Below, piece by piece: positions 19,850-27,048 of a DNA stretch of 64,000 nucleotides. Each line of letters begins with the position of its first letter. Position 1 is the stretch's first letter. The DNA lies in NCBI RefSeq assembly GCF_000740795.1, contig NZ_JGYG01000002.1:124001-188000 (forward strand). The letters run 5' to 3'. Made by a program: the position numbers and the translations under genes. The notes under the pieces were generated by a model that did not search any database, was not told the origin of the DNA, and worked only from the letters and a program-made list of their open reading frames with translations. This stretch comes from Haematobacter massiliensis. GTDB lineage: Bacteria > Pseudomonadota > Alphaproteobacteria > Rhodobacterales > Rhodobacteraceae.

Positions 19850-20565
19850 CTGTCGCGCAGATACGCGCCGCCTCGTCGTGGCAGGCGATCCGGGACGAGG
19901 TGCTGCGCCGCATCCGCGCCCGCGAATGGCCGCCCGGTGCCGCCATCCCGAACGAGGCCGATCTCGCCGTCGAGTTCGGCTGCGCCCGGGCGACGGTGAA
20001 CCGCGCGCTCCGCGATCTCGCGGCGGCGGGTGTGCTGGAGCGCCGCCGCCGCGCGGGCACCCGCGTCGCCGCGGCGCCGGCGGGTCGGGCGCAGCTTGAG
20101 ATCCCCGTCCTCCACCGCGATGTTGAGGAAAGCGGCGCGGCCTATGGCTATCGGCTGATCTCCCGCGCGACGGAGCCGCCGCCGCTGCCGCTGGCGCTGC
20201 GGCTGGGACTCGATCCGGCGCGCCCGCTCCTGCACCTTTGCTCCCTGCATCTTGCGGATGATGCACCGCATGTGTTCGAGGACCGCTGGATCAACCCTGC
20301 CGCCGTGCCGGAGATCCTCTCCGTCGATCTGGAGCGGGTCAGCGCCAATGAATGGCTCGTGGAAAATACCCCCTTCAGCGCCGGCGACATGCGTATCTCC
20401 GCCGAGGCGGCGGAGGCGGAGGTGGCGAGATATCTGGGCGCGGCAGCGGGCGCGGCGCTGCTTGTCGTTGAACGTTCCACCCGGCGGGACGCAGCCGTCA
20501 TCACCCATGTCCGGCAGTTCTTCGCCCCCGGACACCGTATCGACCTCGCCCTCTCCACGGGCTAA
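19846..20565 (+). CDS. hutC: Histidine utilization repressor HutC (GntR family)
   Basis: HutC represses hut genes and is released by urocanate. The product has an N-terminal winged helix (SSWQAIRDEVLRRI, then NEADLAVEFGCARATVNRAL) and a C-terminal UTRA ligand domain with the family block FEDRWINPAAVPEI. The frame contains no ATG, GTG or TTG between an upstream stop at 19,723 and the GTG at 19,900. Starting at that GTG would remove most of the first DNA-binding helix. A CTG at 19,846 overlapping the hutF stop, with GAGGG seven bases upstream, restores the normal 239-residue length, so I use it provisionally. As the last operon gene it is probably autoregulated. It converges with marR, overlapping its end by four bases. 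Confidence 0.88.
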   Translation: MTVAQIRAASSWQAIRDEVLRRIRAREWPPGAAIPNEADLAVEFGCARATVNRALRDLAAAGVLERRRRAGTRVAAAPAGRAQLEIPVLHRDVEESGAAYGYRLISRATEPPPLPLALRLGLDPARPLLHLCSLHLADDAPHVFEDRWINPAAVPEILSVDLERVSANEWLVENTPFSAGDMRISAEAAEAEVARYLGAAAGAALLVVERSTRRDAAVITHVRQFFAPGHRIDLALSTG

Positions 20566-20996
20566 AGCGCGGCAAGCAGCCTGCGCAGACGGTCGTCCTC
20601 ATCGGCCAGCGCCGATGTCAGTTCTGCATGGGTCCGGTGCCAGACGGGAAGCGCCGCGAGCAGCTGCGCATGGCCCGCTTCGGTCAGCGCGAGCCGCCGC
20701 TGCCGCTTGTCCTTTGTGTCGGGTGTGCTGGTCGCCAGGCCGTCCCGCTCCAGCGGCTTCAATGCCGCGGTCAGTGTCGTGCGGTCCATGGCGAGGATCT
20801 CCGCCACCCGCCCCAGTATCGGCGGTTCCGGTTGGTTCAGTGCCATGAGCAGGGAGAACTGGCCATTGGACAGGCCGAAGGGCCGGAGCGCGTCGTCAAA
20901 CCGCCGTGCAAGGCGGCGGGCCGCGCGCTGCACATGCAGGCAAAGGCAGGTATCATGGACGGCAAGCGTGGTCTCGAAGGGAACTTTCTTTGACAT
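20562..20996 (-). CDS. MarR-family transcriptional regulator
   Basis: A 144-residue winged-helix regulator of the MarR type. The recognition region LGRVAEILAMDRTTLTAALKPLERDGLATS (helix-turn-helix at about 70-98) and the following wing with TKDKRQRRLALTEAG are clear. Such proteins usually bind a short palindrome as dimers and release it on binding a phenolic or other small ligand. The gene is divergent from the DUF1428-VOC-VOC genes, and a perfect 12-bp palindrome lies between them, so it most likely controls both directions. Three cysteines near the N-terminus (C17, C19 and nearby) could make it redox-sensitive; that is speculation. It ends over the tail of hutC. Confidence 0.88.
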   Translation of the reverse strand: MSKKVPFETTLAVHDTCLCLHVQRAARRLARRFDDALRPFGLSNGQFSLLMALNQPEPPILGRVAEILAMDRTTLTAALKPLERDGLATSTPDTKDKRQRRLALTEAGHAQLLAALPVWHRTHAELTSALADEDDRLRRLLAAL

Positions 20997-21007
20997 TGCC
21001 TATTTAT

Positions 21008-21019
21008 GTTGATATCAAC
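21008..21019. promoter_or_regulatory. Putative MarR operator
   Basis: GTTGATATCAAC is a perfect 12-base palindrome in the AT-rich, 64-base gap between the divergent marR-like and DUF1428 genes. Its place and length suit a MarR dimer site that could repress both promoters. Confidence 0.6.
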
Positions 21020-21060
21020 TTAATTAGTCAAGGAAGCGATTCTTCAGGGAGGAGAGTACA

Positions 21061-21420
21061 ATGTCCTACGTCGAAGGTTTCATTCTGGCCGTCCCCGCCG
21101 ACCGGCGGGAGGAATATCGCAAGCATGCGGAGCAAGCCGCGGTGATATTCCGCGAATTCGGTGCCACCCGTGTCGTGGAAGCCTGGGGCGACGACGTGAA
21201 GGAGGGCAAGTGGACCGACTTCCGCCGCGCCGTCAACGCGGAGAAGGGGGAGGAGGTCGTGCTAAGCTGGATGGAATTCCCCTCCCGCGCCGTCCGGGAT
21301 TCCGTCTACGAGAAGATGATGTCCGATCCGCGCATGGAGGAGATGGGCAAGAGCATGCCCTTTGACGGCAAGCGCATGATATTCGGCGGGTTTGAGGTCA
21401 TCATCGACGTCGTGGTCTGA
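21061..21420 (+). CDS. DUF1428 family protein
   Basis: A 119-residue protein of the DUF1428 family, of unknown function. It starts MSYVEGFILAVPADRREEYR, has VLSWMEFPSRAVRD in the middle and ends KRMIFGGFEVI; all three blocks correspond to the paralogue at 5,003-5,356. GGGAGGAGAG precedes the ATG. It is the first gene of a probable operon with two VOC proteins (gaps of 2 and minus 1 bases) and faces a MarR regulator. The set suggests a small inducible unit dealing with a reactive or xenobiotic compound. No catalytic motif is known for the family. Confidence 0.9.
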   Translation: MSYVEGFILAVPADRREEYRKHAEQAAVIFREFGATRVVEAWGDDVKEGKWTDFRRAVNAEKGEEVVLSWMEFPSRAVRDSVYEKMMSDPRMEEMGKSMPFDGKRMIFGGFEVIIDVVV

Positions 21421-21422
21421 CC

Positions 21423-22187
21423 ATGGCGAACCGTCATGGCGATCCGGTGTGGTATGAGTTGATGACCCGTGAGCCGGAGCGGGCAGGGGCCTTCTATGGG
21501 GCGCTGCTGGGCTGGACCATCCAGGACTCGGATGCCGGCCGACCCGGCTATCGCCTGCTGCTCACCGGGGACGAGATGTTGGGTGGCCTGTTTCCGGCGA
21601 CGGCGGATATGCCCGTGGGCTGGATCTCCTACATTGCCGTCAGCGATGTGGATGCAGCGGCCGCAGCGACGAAGGAGGCCGGGGGCAAGCTGCTGGCCGG
21701 ACCGATGGACAATCCTGCGGCAGGGCGTCTTGCCGTCCTCACAGACCCGCAGGGAGCGACCTTTGCTCTCATGTCCCTTCAGGACGGCTGGGAAAGCCGT
21801 GCCTTCCATGACAGTTCCGGCCATTGCCGCTGGAACGAGCTCACAACCTCGGATCAGGCGGCCGCGCTTGGCTTCTACGGGACACTGTTCGGCTGGACGG
21901 CGGGAGACGGCATGCCGATCTCTCCCGAACAGGGCGATTACCGCTTCATCCAGCAGGGAGAGACGGTGCTCGGCGCGGTGATGAACGGGGATGCCTCAGC
22001 CCCGCCGCCTGCATGGCTGTTCTACTTCGGCGTCGATGACGTGGCCGCGGCTACGGAACGCTTGACGCAGGCCGGGGGCAAGGTCCGGTACGGCCCGATG
22101 GAGGTGCCGGGCGGGGACTGGATCGTGGTTGCAAGCGATCCCGAAGGCGCGGCGTTCGGGCTCGTCGGCCCGAAGGGAGGGGCGTGA
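21423..22187 (+). CDS. Two-domain VOC (glyoxalase/bleomycin-resistance fold) protein
   Basis: A 254-residue protein made of two vicinal-oxygen-chelate modules: residues about 5-120 (VWYELMTREPERAGAFYGALLGW) and about 130-250 (RWNELTTSDQAAALGFYGTLFGW), which repeat each other. This arrangement matches the CFP32/glyoxalase-like group in actinomycetes and proteobacteria. Typical VOC enzymes bind a divalent metal through His/Glu residues, but not all members are enzymes. It begins two bases after the DUF1428 gene and overlaps the next VOC gene. The substrate is unknown. Context points to control by the MarR protein upstream. Confidence 0.85.
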   Translation: MANRHGDPVWYELMTREPERAGAFYGALLGWTIQDSDAGRPGYRLLLTGDEMLGGLFPATADMPVGWISYIAVSDVDAAAAATKEAGGKLLAGPMDNPAAGRLAVLTDPQGATFALMSLQDGWESRAFHDSSGHCRWNELTTSDQAAALGFYGTLFGWTAGDGMPISPEQGDYRFIQQGETVLGAVMNGDASAPPPAWLFYFGVDDVAAATERLTQAGGKVRYGPMEVPGGDWIVVASDPEGAAFGLVGPKGGA

Positions 22188-22660
22188 TGGAAGTGGTGCA
22201 GACGCTGTGGTTTGCGGACGGCATGGATGAAGCGCTGGCGTTCTATACCTCGCTCATCCCCGACTCGGGCGTCGATACGCTATGGACCATGGCCGCCGAC
22301 AGCCCCGCCGGGCCGCCGGGCAGCGTGCGTGTGGCGACCTTTCACCTGGGCGATCAGCGGTATCAGGCAATGGAGGCGGGGGATGGCGAGCCGTTCACCC
22401 CCGCCTTTTCGATCACGCTGCTCTGCGACGATCAGGCGGAGGTTGACGGGTTGTGGTCCGCCATCGCCGATGGCGGCGGAACGCCGGTCGCATGCGGGTG
22501 GATCCGGGACCGCTGGGGGCTTTCCTGGCAGATCGTGCCCCGCCGCTTGACCGAACTGATGGCTCAACCCGACAAGGAAGCCGCAAGACGCGTGGCGGAA
22601 GCGATGATGCGGATGGTGAAGCTCGATATCGCTTCGCTGGAGGCCGCATCGAAGGGGTGA
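22187..22660 (+). CDS. PhnB-like VOC family protein
   Basis: A 157-residue single-domain VOC protein of the PhnB/3-demethylubiquinone-methyltransferase-like group. It starts VVQTLWFADGMDEALAFYTSL, contains FTPAFSITLLCDDQAEVDGLW and the typical CGWIRDRWGLSWQIVP block (about residues 103-118). The ATG at 22,187 overlaps the last base of the preceding stop (TGATG); a GTG one codon earlier is equally possible. It is the last gene of the presumed MarR-controlled operon. Function is unknown; the family includes resistance and metabolic proteins. Confidence 0.85.
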   Translation: MEVVQTLWFADGMDEALAFYTSLIPDSGVDTLWTMAADSPAGPPGSVRVATFHLGDQRYQAMEAGDGEPFTPAFSITLLCDDQAEVDGLWSAIADGGGTPVACGWIRDRWGLSWQIVPRRLTELMAQPDKEAARRVAEAMMRMVKLDIASLEAASKG

Positions 22661-22732
22661 GACCCGCTCCGACGAATGCGTGCTTTCCGCCGCGTATCGC
22701 CTCCCGCGGTCGGATGAATCCACGCCACCGCA

Positions 22733-22759
22733 TTGACAGACCGGACGCCGCGATATAAG
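22733..22759 (+). promoter_or_regulatory. Probable rpsD promoter
   Basis: TTGACA (22733-22738) and TATAAG (22754-22759) are separated by 15 bases, somewhat short of the usual 16-18. It lies about 130 bases before the rpsD start, in a gap with no other gene. The long leader downstream could take part in ribosomal-protein feedback, but I see no known leader motif. Confidence 0.5.
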
Positions 22760-22890
22760 CCGCCGCGTCCGGCCCCCTCAGGGGCGCGGAATCATTGGTG
22801 TTGGTGGACCCCGCGAGGGGAATCCTGTCGCCCGCAAGGGAAAGGACAACGCCCTTCACGGCCTTCGGGCCATATCGAAGGAGATCAGCG

Positions 22891-23511
22891 GTGACCAAAC
22901 GCACCTCTGCCAAGTACAAGATCGACCGCCGCATGGGCGAAAACATCTGGGGCCGTCCGAAGTCCCCGGTGAACAAGCGTGAATACGGCCCCGGCCAACA
23001 CGGCCAGCGTCGCAAGAACAAGCTCTCCGACTTCGGTACGCAGCTGCGCGCCAAGCAGAAGCTGAAGGGCTACTACGGCGACCTGACCGAGAAACAGTTC
23101 CGTCGCATCTATGCGGAAGCCGAGCGCGTCCGTGGCGATACCGGCGAAAACCTGGTTGGCCTGCTGGAGCGTCGTCTCGACGCTGTCGTGTATCGCGCGA
23201 AGTTCGTTCCGACCGTGTTCGCCGCCCGTCAGTTCGTCAACCACGGCCATGTGACCGTGAACGGCCAGCGGGTGAACATCGCCTCCTACCGTGTGAAGGA
23301 AGGCGACGTGATCGCGGTTCGCGACAAGTCCAAACAACTCGCCATCGTTCTGGAAGCCGTCCAGCTGACCGAACGTGACGTGCCGGACTACCTCGAAGTC
23401 GACCACTCCAAACTGACCGCGACCTTCGTGCGCACGCCCCAGCTGGGCGATGTGCCGTACCCGGTCCGTATGGAGCCGAACCTCGTCGTCGAATTCTACG
23501 CGAAGAACTGA
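22891..23511 (+). CDS. rpsD: 30S ribosomal protein S4
   Basis: S4 binds 16S rRNA early in small-subunit assembly and helps maintain decoding accuracy. The 206-residue product begins [20 protein letters not shown] and has the S4 RNA-binding domain at about 97-157 ([14 protein letters not shown], then [20 protein letters not shown] as the RNA-contact loop). The start is a GTG with AAGGAGATC upstream. The longer open frame from 22,795 contains no protein-like sequence. It is monocistronic here, as often in Rhodobacteraceae, and ends at a strong terminator. Confidence 0.97.
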   Translation: MTKRTSAKYKIDRRMGENIWGRPKSPVNKREYGPGQHGQRRKNKLSDFGTQLRAKQKLKGYYGDLTEKQFRRIYAEAERVRGDTGENLVGLLERRLDAVVYRAKFVPTVFAARQFVNHGHVTVNGQRVNIASYRVKEGDVIAVRDKSKQLAIVLEAVQLTERDVPDYLEVDHSKLTATFVRTPQLGDVPYPVRMEPNLVVEFYAKN

Positions 23512-23534
23512 GTTCTTCCGTATCTTGTGCTTTG

Positions 23535-23574
23535 TGAAGGGCTGCGCCTCCCCGGCGCGGCCCTTTGCTTTTGG
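23535..23574 (+). terminator. Rho-independent terminator of rpsD
   Basis: GGGCTGCGCC pairs with GGCGCGGCCC (one G-U pair) around a four-base loop, followed by TTTGCTTTT, about 25 bases after the rpsD stop. Confidence 0.85.
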
Positions 23575-23772
23575 GAATTCGTTGTAGGCAGGCCCGGTGG
23601 GAGAGGCTCATCGCGGAAAGAGCGCAGGACGGCTCTGCATCGTGAGGCTTTTTCGCAATCCGCAGCAATCCGCCCTGCCGGGTTCTCCCGGCGGCTCTCC
23701 TGCCGTCAGAGCGGAAGCTCGCGCGATGCATGGGGTGTGAGGCTGCCCCCTCCCGGACGGATGCGTCGCAGG

Positions 23773-24342
23773 TCAGTCGCCCATCGCCGCGCGCCAGTGG
23801 CGGCGGCAGAGGGAGACGTAACTCTCATTGCCGCCGATCTGCACCTGCGAACCTTCGCGCGCCGCCGCCCCATCCGGGCCGAGCCGCACCACCATCGTCG
23901 CCTTGCGCCCGCAGTGACAGACGGTGCGGACCTCCCGTATCTCGTCCGCCAGTGCCAGAAGCGCTGCGGAACCGGGAAAAAGATCGCCCCTGAAATCGGT
24001 GCGGAGGCCGTAGCACATCACGGGAATGTCCAGATCGTCCACCGCGCGGGCGAGCTGCCACGCCTGCTGCGCGGTCAGGAACTGCGCTTCATCGACAAAG
24101 ACGCAGGCGAGGGGCGCCCGCTCCGCGATCCTGTGGAAAAGATCGTCCTCCGGCACGAAACATTCGGCGGCGGAGGAGATACCGATGCGGGACGCGATCC
24201 GCCCCGGGCCGGCCCTGTCATCGACGGCGGAAGTGAGGAGCAATACCTCCATCCCCCGCTCGCGGTAATTGTGCGCGGCTTGCAGCAGCGCGGTCGACTT
24301 GCCCGCGTTCATGGTCGAGTAGTGGAGAAAGAGCTTTGCCAT
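23773..24342 (-). CDS. tdk: Thymidine kinase
   Basis: Tdk (EC 2.7.1.21) phosphorylates thymidine with ATP in nucleotide salvage. The 189-residue type-II enzyme shows the P-loop MNAGKST near residue 11, the magnesium/catalytic region FVDEAQFL near 82, the lasso substrate loop, and a zinc-binding set CHCG plus CRRH towards the C-terminus. The start ATG at 24,342 has only a weak ribosome site. It lies downstream of the DEAD-box helicase on the same strand, with 297 bases between them, so co-transcription is uncertain. Confidence 0.95.
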   Translation of the reverse strand: MAKLFLHYSTMNAGKSTALLQAAHNYRERGMEVLLLTSAVDDRAGPGRIASRIGISSAAECFVPEDDLFHRIAERAPLACVFVDEAQFLTAQQAWQLARAVDDLDIPVMCYGLRTDFRGDLFPGSAALLALADEIREVRTVCHCGRKATMVVRLGPDGAAAREGSQVQIGGNESYVSLCRRHWRAAMGD

Positions 24343-24639
24343 GCAAACTTACAGCGAATTTATGAGGTGCGGATCGCCTGACTGATCGCCTTGCATAACG
24401 GGGACGCCATCTCCACACTCCCGGTCGGCGGCATATCCATATGCAGAAATGCCATCCCTGCGGCGGCAGTCGCTCCCGCCGGAGCGCAAAGGGGAGCCTC
24501 GCGGCAGGAAATCACGGCGCAAGGGGTGGGTCCGCCGCCGCCTGGCAGCGAAGCCATGATGTCAAGGCGGGGCGCGAAACCGGTTGCGCCTCTGCGCGGC
24601 GCGGGGACCTTGGTCCTGCTGCGCCGCGCGCGGCGAGGA
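24343..24639. other. Intergenic region between tdk and helicase
   Basis: About 300 bases with no supported gene. It holds the hairpin downstream of the helicase (24,594-24,629) and whatever promoter serves tdk. The open frames across it have no family resemblance or ribosome site. Confidence 0.5.
24594..24629 (-). other. Nested stem-loop downstream of the helicase
   Basis: GCGCGGCGC (24594-24602) pairs perfectly with GCGCCGCGC (24621-24629), enclosing a second hairpin GGACC/GGTCC. It begins 10 bases after the helicase stop on the minus strand. No T-tract follows, so it is a 3' stabiliser or weak terminator. Confidence 0.4.
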
Positions 24640-25923
24640 TCATGCCCCCGCGGTGGCGCGCTGTTCCCGCTTCGGGCGGCGCGAGGGACGCCGTGCCGGA
24701 CGGCCGTTGCCGTTGCTGGGGGTGTTACGCCCCGGCCCCCCGCGGCGGTCACCGCCCTGCGGCCTGCCCTGTGCCCGCTTCTGCGGCTCGCCCACGGGCG
24801 GTTCGCCGCCTGCAACCGGAATGGCGATCTTCATCACCTTTTCGATCGCGCGCAGTTCCGAGATCTCGGCGGGAGCACAGAAAGCCACGGCCCGCCCGTC
24901 CGCCCCGGCCCGCGCCGTGCGGCCGATGCGGTGGACATAGTTCTCCGGCACGTTCGGCATGTCGTAGTTGTAGACGTGACGTACACCCGGAATGTCGATG
25001 CCCCGCGCCGCGACATCCGTGGCGACCAGCACCTTCAGCTCGCCATCGCGGAAGGCTTTCAGCGTGCGCTCCCGATGGTTCTGGCTTTTGTTGCCGTGGA
25101 TGGATCCGGCCGCATAGCCGGAAGCGTCGAGATGCTTCATCAGCTTTTCCGCGCCATGCTTGGTACGCGAAAAGACCAGAGCCATTTCACCCGGATGGGT
25201 GTCGAGCTGCGATTTCAGCAGCGTCGCCTTGTCGCCCTGATTCACGAAGTAGACCGACTGGTCGATCTTGTCCGCGGCCTTGCCGGGGGGCGAAACCTCC
25301 ACCCGGACCGGATCACGCAGGTAGGTCTGTGCCAGTTCTTCCATCTGCTTCGGCATGGTGGCCGAGAACAGCAGCGTCTGGCGCCGCACGGGCAGATGCC
25401 GGGCGATCTTGCGCAGCGCATGGATGAAGCCGAGGTCCAGCATCTGGTCCGCCTCGTCCAGCACGAGATAGCCCGTCTGCTCCAGCGTCAGCGCCTCCCG
25501 CTCCAGCAGGTCGATCAGGCGGCCGGGCGTGGCCACGAGGATATCCGTCCCGCGGCGCAGCCGAGTGGCCTGCGCATGGAGCGAGGAACCGCCCATGATG
25601 CGCTGCACCCGGATGGGCGAGGTGCCGGCGTAGAGTTCAAGGTTCTCCGCGATCTGGTTCACAAGCTCCCGCGTGGGGGCGAGGATCAGTGCGCGCACCG
25701 TCATGGGCGCGGGCGGTTTGCCCATGTTCAGCAGCCGGTGCAGGATCGGCAGGCCGAAGGCTGCCGTCTTGCCGGTGCCGGTCTGGGCCAGGCCCATCAC
25801 GTCGCGGCCCTGCATGGCATGGGGAATGGCCCCGGACTGAATCGGGGTGGGTTGGGTAAGCCCCTGCTTGGCAAGGGTGGTGAGCAGCCTCTTGTCGAGG
25901 CCGAGAGTATCGAACTGTGTCAT
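24640..25923 (-). CDS. DEAD/DEAH-box RNA helicase (RhlE-like)
   Basis: An ATP-dependent RNA helicase, probably acting in ribosome assembly, cold adaptation or RNA decay. The 427-residue product has the Q motif in GLTQPTPIQ, motif I AQTGTGKT (46-53), motif II DEAD, motif III SAT, and motif VI HRIGRTAR in the usual two RecA-like domains. A C-terminal basic, Gly/Arg/Pro-rich tail follows from about residue 375 (many RRP and RGG-like repeats), as in RhlE and CsdA groups. The ATG at 25,923 with AAAGG upstream gives the typical MTQFDTLGL start; six further codons upstream are open. Confidence 0.93.
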   Translation of the reverse strand: MTQFDTLGLDKRLLTTLAKQGLTQPTPIQSGAIPHAMQGRDVMGLAQTGTGKTAAFGLPILHRLLNMGKPPAPMTVRALILAPTRELVNQIAENLELYAGTSPIRVQRIMGGSSLHAQATRLRRGTDILVATPGRLIDLLEREALTLEQTGYLVLDEADQMLDLGFIHALRKIARHLPVRRQTLLFSATMPKQMEELAQTYLRDPVRVEVSPPGKAADKIDQSVYFVNQGDKATLLKSQLDTHPGEMALVFSRTKHGAEKLMKHLDASGYAAGSIHGNKSQNHRERTLKAFRDGELKVLVATDVAARGIDIPGVRHVYNYDMPNVPENYVHRIGRTARAGADGRAVAFCAPAEISELRAIEKVMKIAIPVAGGEPPVGEPQKRAQGRPQGGDRRGGPGRNTPSNGNGRPARRPSRRPKREQRATAGA

Positions 25924-26267
25924 CTGTGCCTTTCGGGGCAACGGGCGCGGACGCGCGTCATCGGTCAGGCCCCCGCGGGGAGCGCGGAGGGCCGGGTGGC
26001 AAGAGTGGCGTCCGAGGCCTCACCCTCCGGCGGATACCGGCGGGCCGTCTGGACGCGGCGCCCCTGCGTGATATGGGAACCGGGAAATTCTCATCCGTCC
26101 GGGCGGCGCTTTGGCCGGGCCTGCTCACGCGGCAGCGGAACGGATCGCCGGAAGATGGTCCAAAGCGGCCCGAAAGTCAAGCCACATCCCCATGGAATGA
26201 CGGTGGGGCAGGGCCTGCCGCAGCGTCCCGTCTGTGGTATGTATCCGAAAAACCGGCGTTTTCCCCC
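25924..26267. other. Divergent intergenic region, helicase / secreted hypothetical protein
   Basis: 344 bases between divergent genes. Long helicase-type leaders are common and may occupy the left part. I find no convincing promoter hexamers, operator palindrome or small gene in it. Confidence 0.5.
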
Positions 26268-26882
26268 ATGCTCCGATTCGCTGCCGTTCTTGTCCTGCTG
26301 TTGCTGTCGCTTCCTGCCCATGCCGCCTTGCGCACCTGCGAGACGCGGGTGAACGGGGAGCCTGTGGCGCTGACCTTCGATGATGAGGAGGATGTCTGGT
26401 CCTCCTACCGGGAGGGCTGGTTCGCCAAGGGGGCGACCTGTCCCGGCCTCATCGTGCTCCGCCAACTCACCCCCGACCTCGACGACACGCAAAGGGGCGT
26501 GTTCTGCGCCGTCTGGGATTCGGAGGCGGAGCAATACACGGGCTTCGCCACCGGCGCGCGGGATGGATATGGGCGCTGCAGGAAGCCGGGCCTGATCTGC
26601 CGGGGGGTGAAGGCGACGGCAGGGGAAGTCATGGCGGTCTCCGGTCTGGGCATCCGGGTGGAGGAACCCGCTGCGCCTGAGCAATCGCCCCCGGGTCTGC
26701 TCGGCGCGCTGGCGCAGCAGGCGGGCGCAGTGGTGCTGTCGGGCACGGCCGCCCATGTCGCCAGCGCGCTTCAGGGCGCCGGCGCGGCACTGGCTGCGAC
26801 TGTCGGCGGTCCGGTGGCGCTTGCCGGCGCCGCGGTGACCGTCGTGGCGGTAGGCGGCGCGCTATATATGTGCAGCGGTTGA
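26268..26882 (+). CDS. Secreted cysteine-containing hypothetical protein with Gly/Ala-rich hydrophobic tail
   Basis: I do not recognise this 204-residue protein. It has a clear signal peptide (residues 1-19, LLLLLSLPAHA). A mature domain of about 115 residues holds five cysteines (C24, C58, C80, C104, C111), plausibly forming disulfides in the periplasm. A tail from about 143 to 201 is almost entirely small and hydrophobic residues (Ala, Gly, Val, Leu) with GAG/AGA spacing, and a final CSG. The tail could span or insert in a membrane as one or two helices. The ATG lacks a good ribosome site; GTG starts a few codons upstream would still leave the signal peptide recognisable. It stands alone between the helicase and lldD. 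Confidence 0.7.
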   Translation: MLRFAAVLVLLLLSLPAHAALRTCETRVNGEPVALTFDDEEDVWSSYREGWFAKGATCPGLIVLRQLTPDLDDTQRGVFCAVWDSEAEQYTGFATGARDGYGRCRKPGLICRGVKATAGEVMAVSGLGIRVEEPAAPEQSPPGLLGALAQQAGAVVLSGTAAHVASALQGAGAALAATVGGPVALAGAAVTVVAVGGALYMCSG

Positions 26883-26995
26883 TTTCGGCGCATCGCCTTT
26901 GCGCCTTGGTCCTGCCCGGCCAGCCGACGGGGGTGTCGCCGGTTCGGATCGGATGCCCCGCGCGGTCCCGCTTCCGGTCAAGTTGTCCGCAGACG

Positions 26996-27024
26996 TTGAA
27001 ACACGCGCGTCCCGGGCCTAGGAA
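26996..27024 (+). promoter_or_regulatory. Possible lldD promoter
   Basis: TTGAAA (26996-27001) and TAGGAA (27019-27024) are 17 bases apart, 25 bases upstream of the lldD start. The -35 is good and the -10 poor, so this is only a candidate. Confidence 0.35.
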
Positions 27025-27048
27025 CAGGAAGCCATCCCGGAGACTGAC

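Noticed and set aside
17897-20266. A 789-codon minus-strand open frame under hutD-hutF-hutC
   Set aside because: It is fully antisense to well-supported hut genes and shows only Arg/Pro/Gly-rich sequence.
24391-26352. A 653-codon plus-strand frame opposite the helicase
   Set aside because: It is antisense to the DEAD-box gene and ends inside the downstream gene region; no recognisable protein features.
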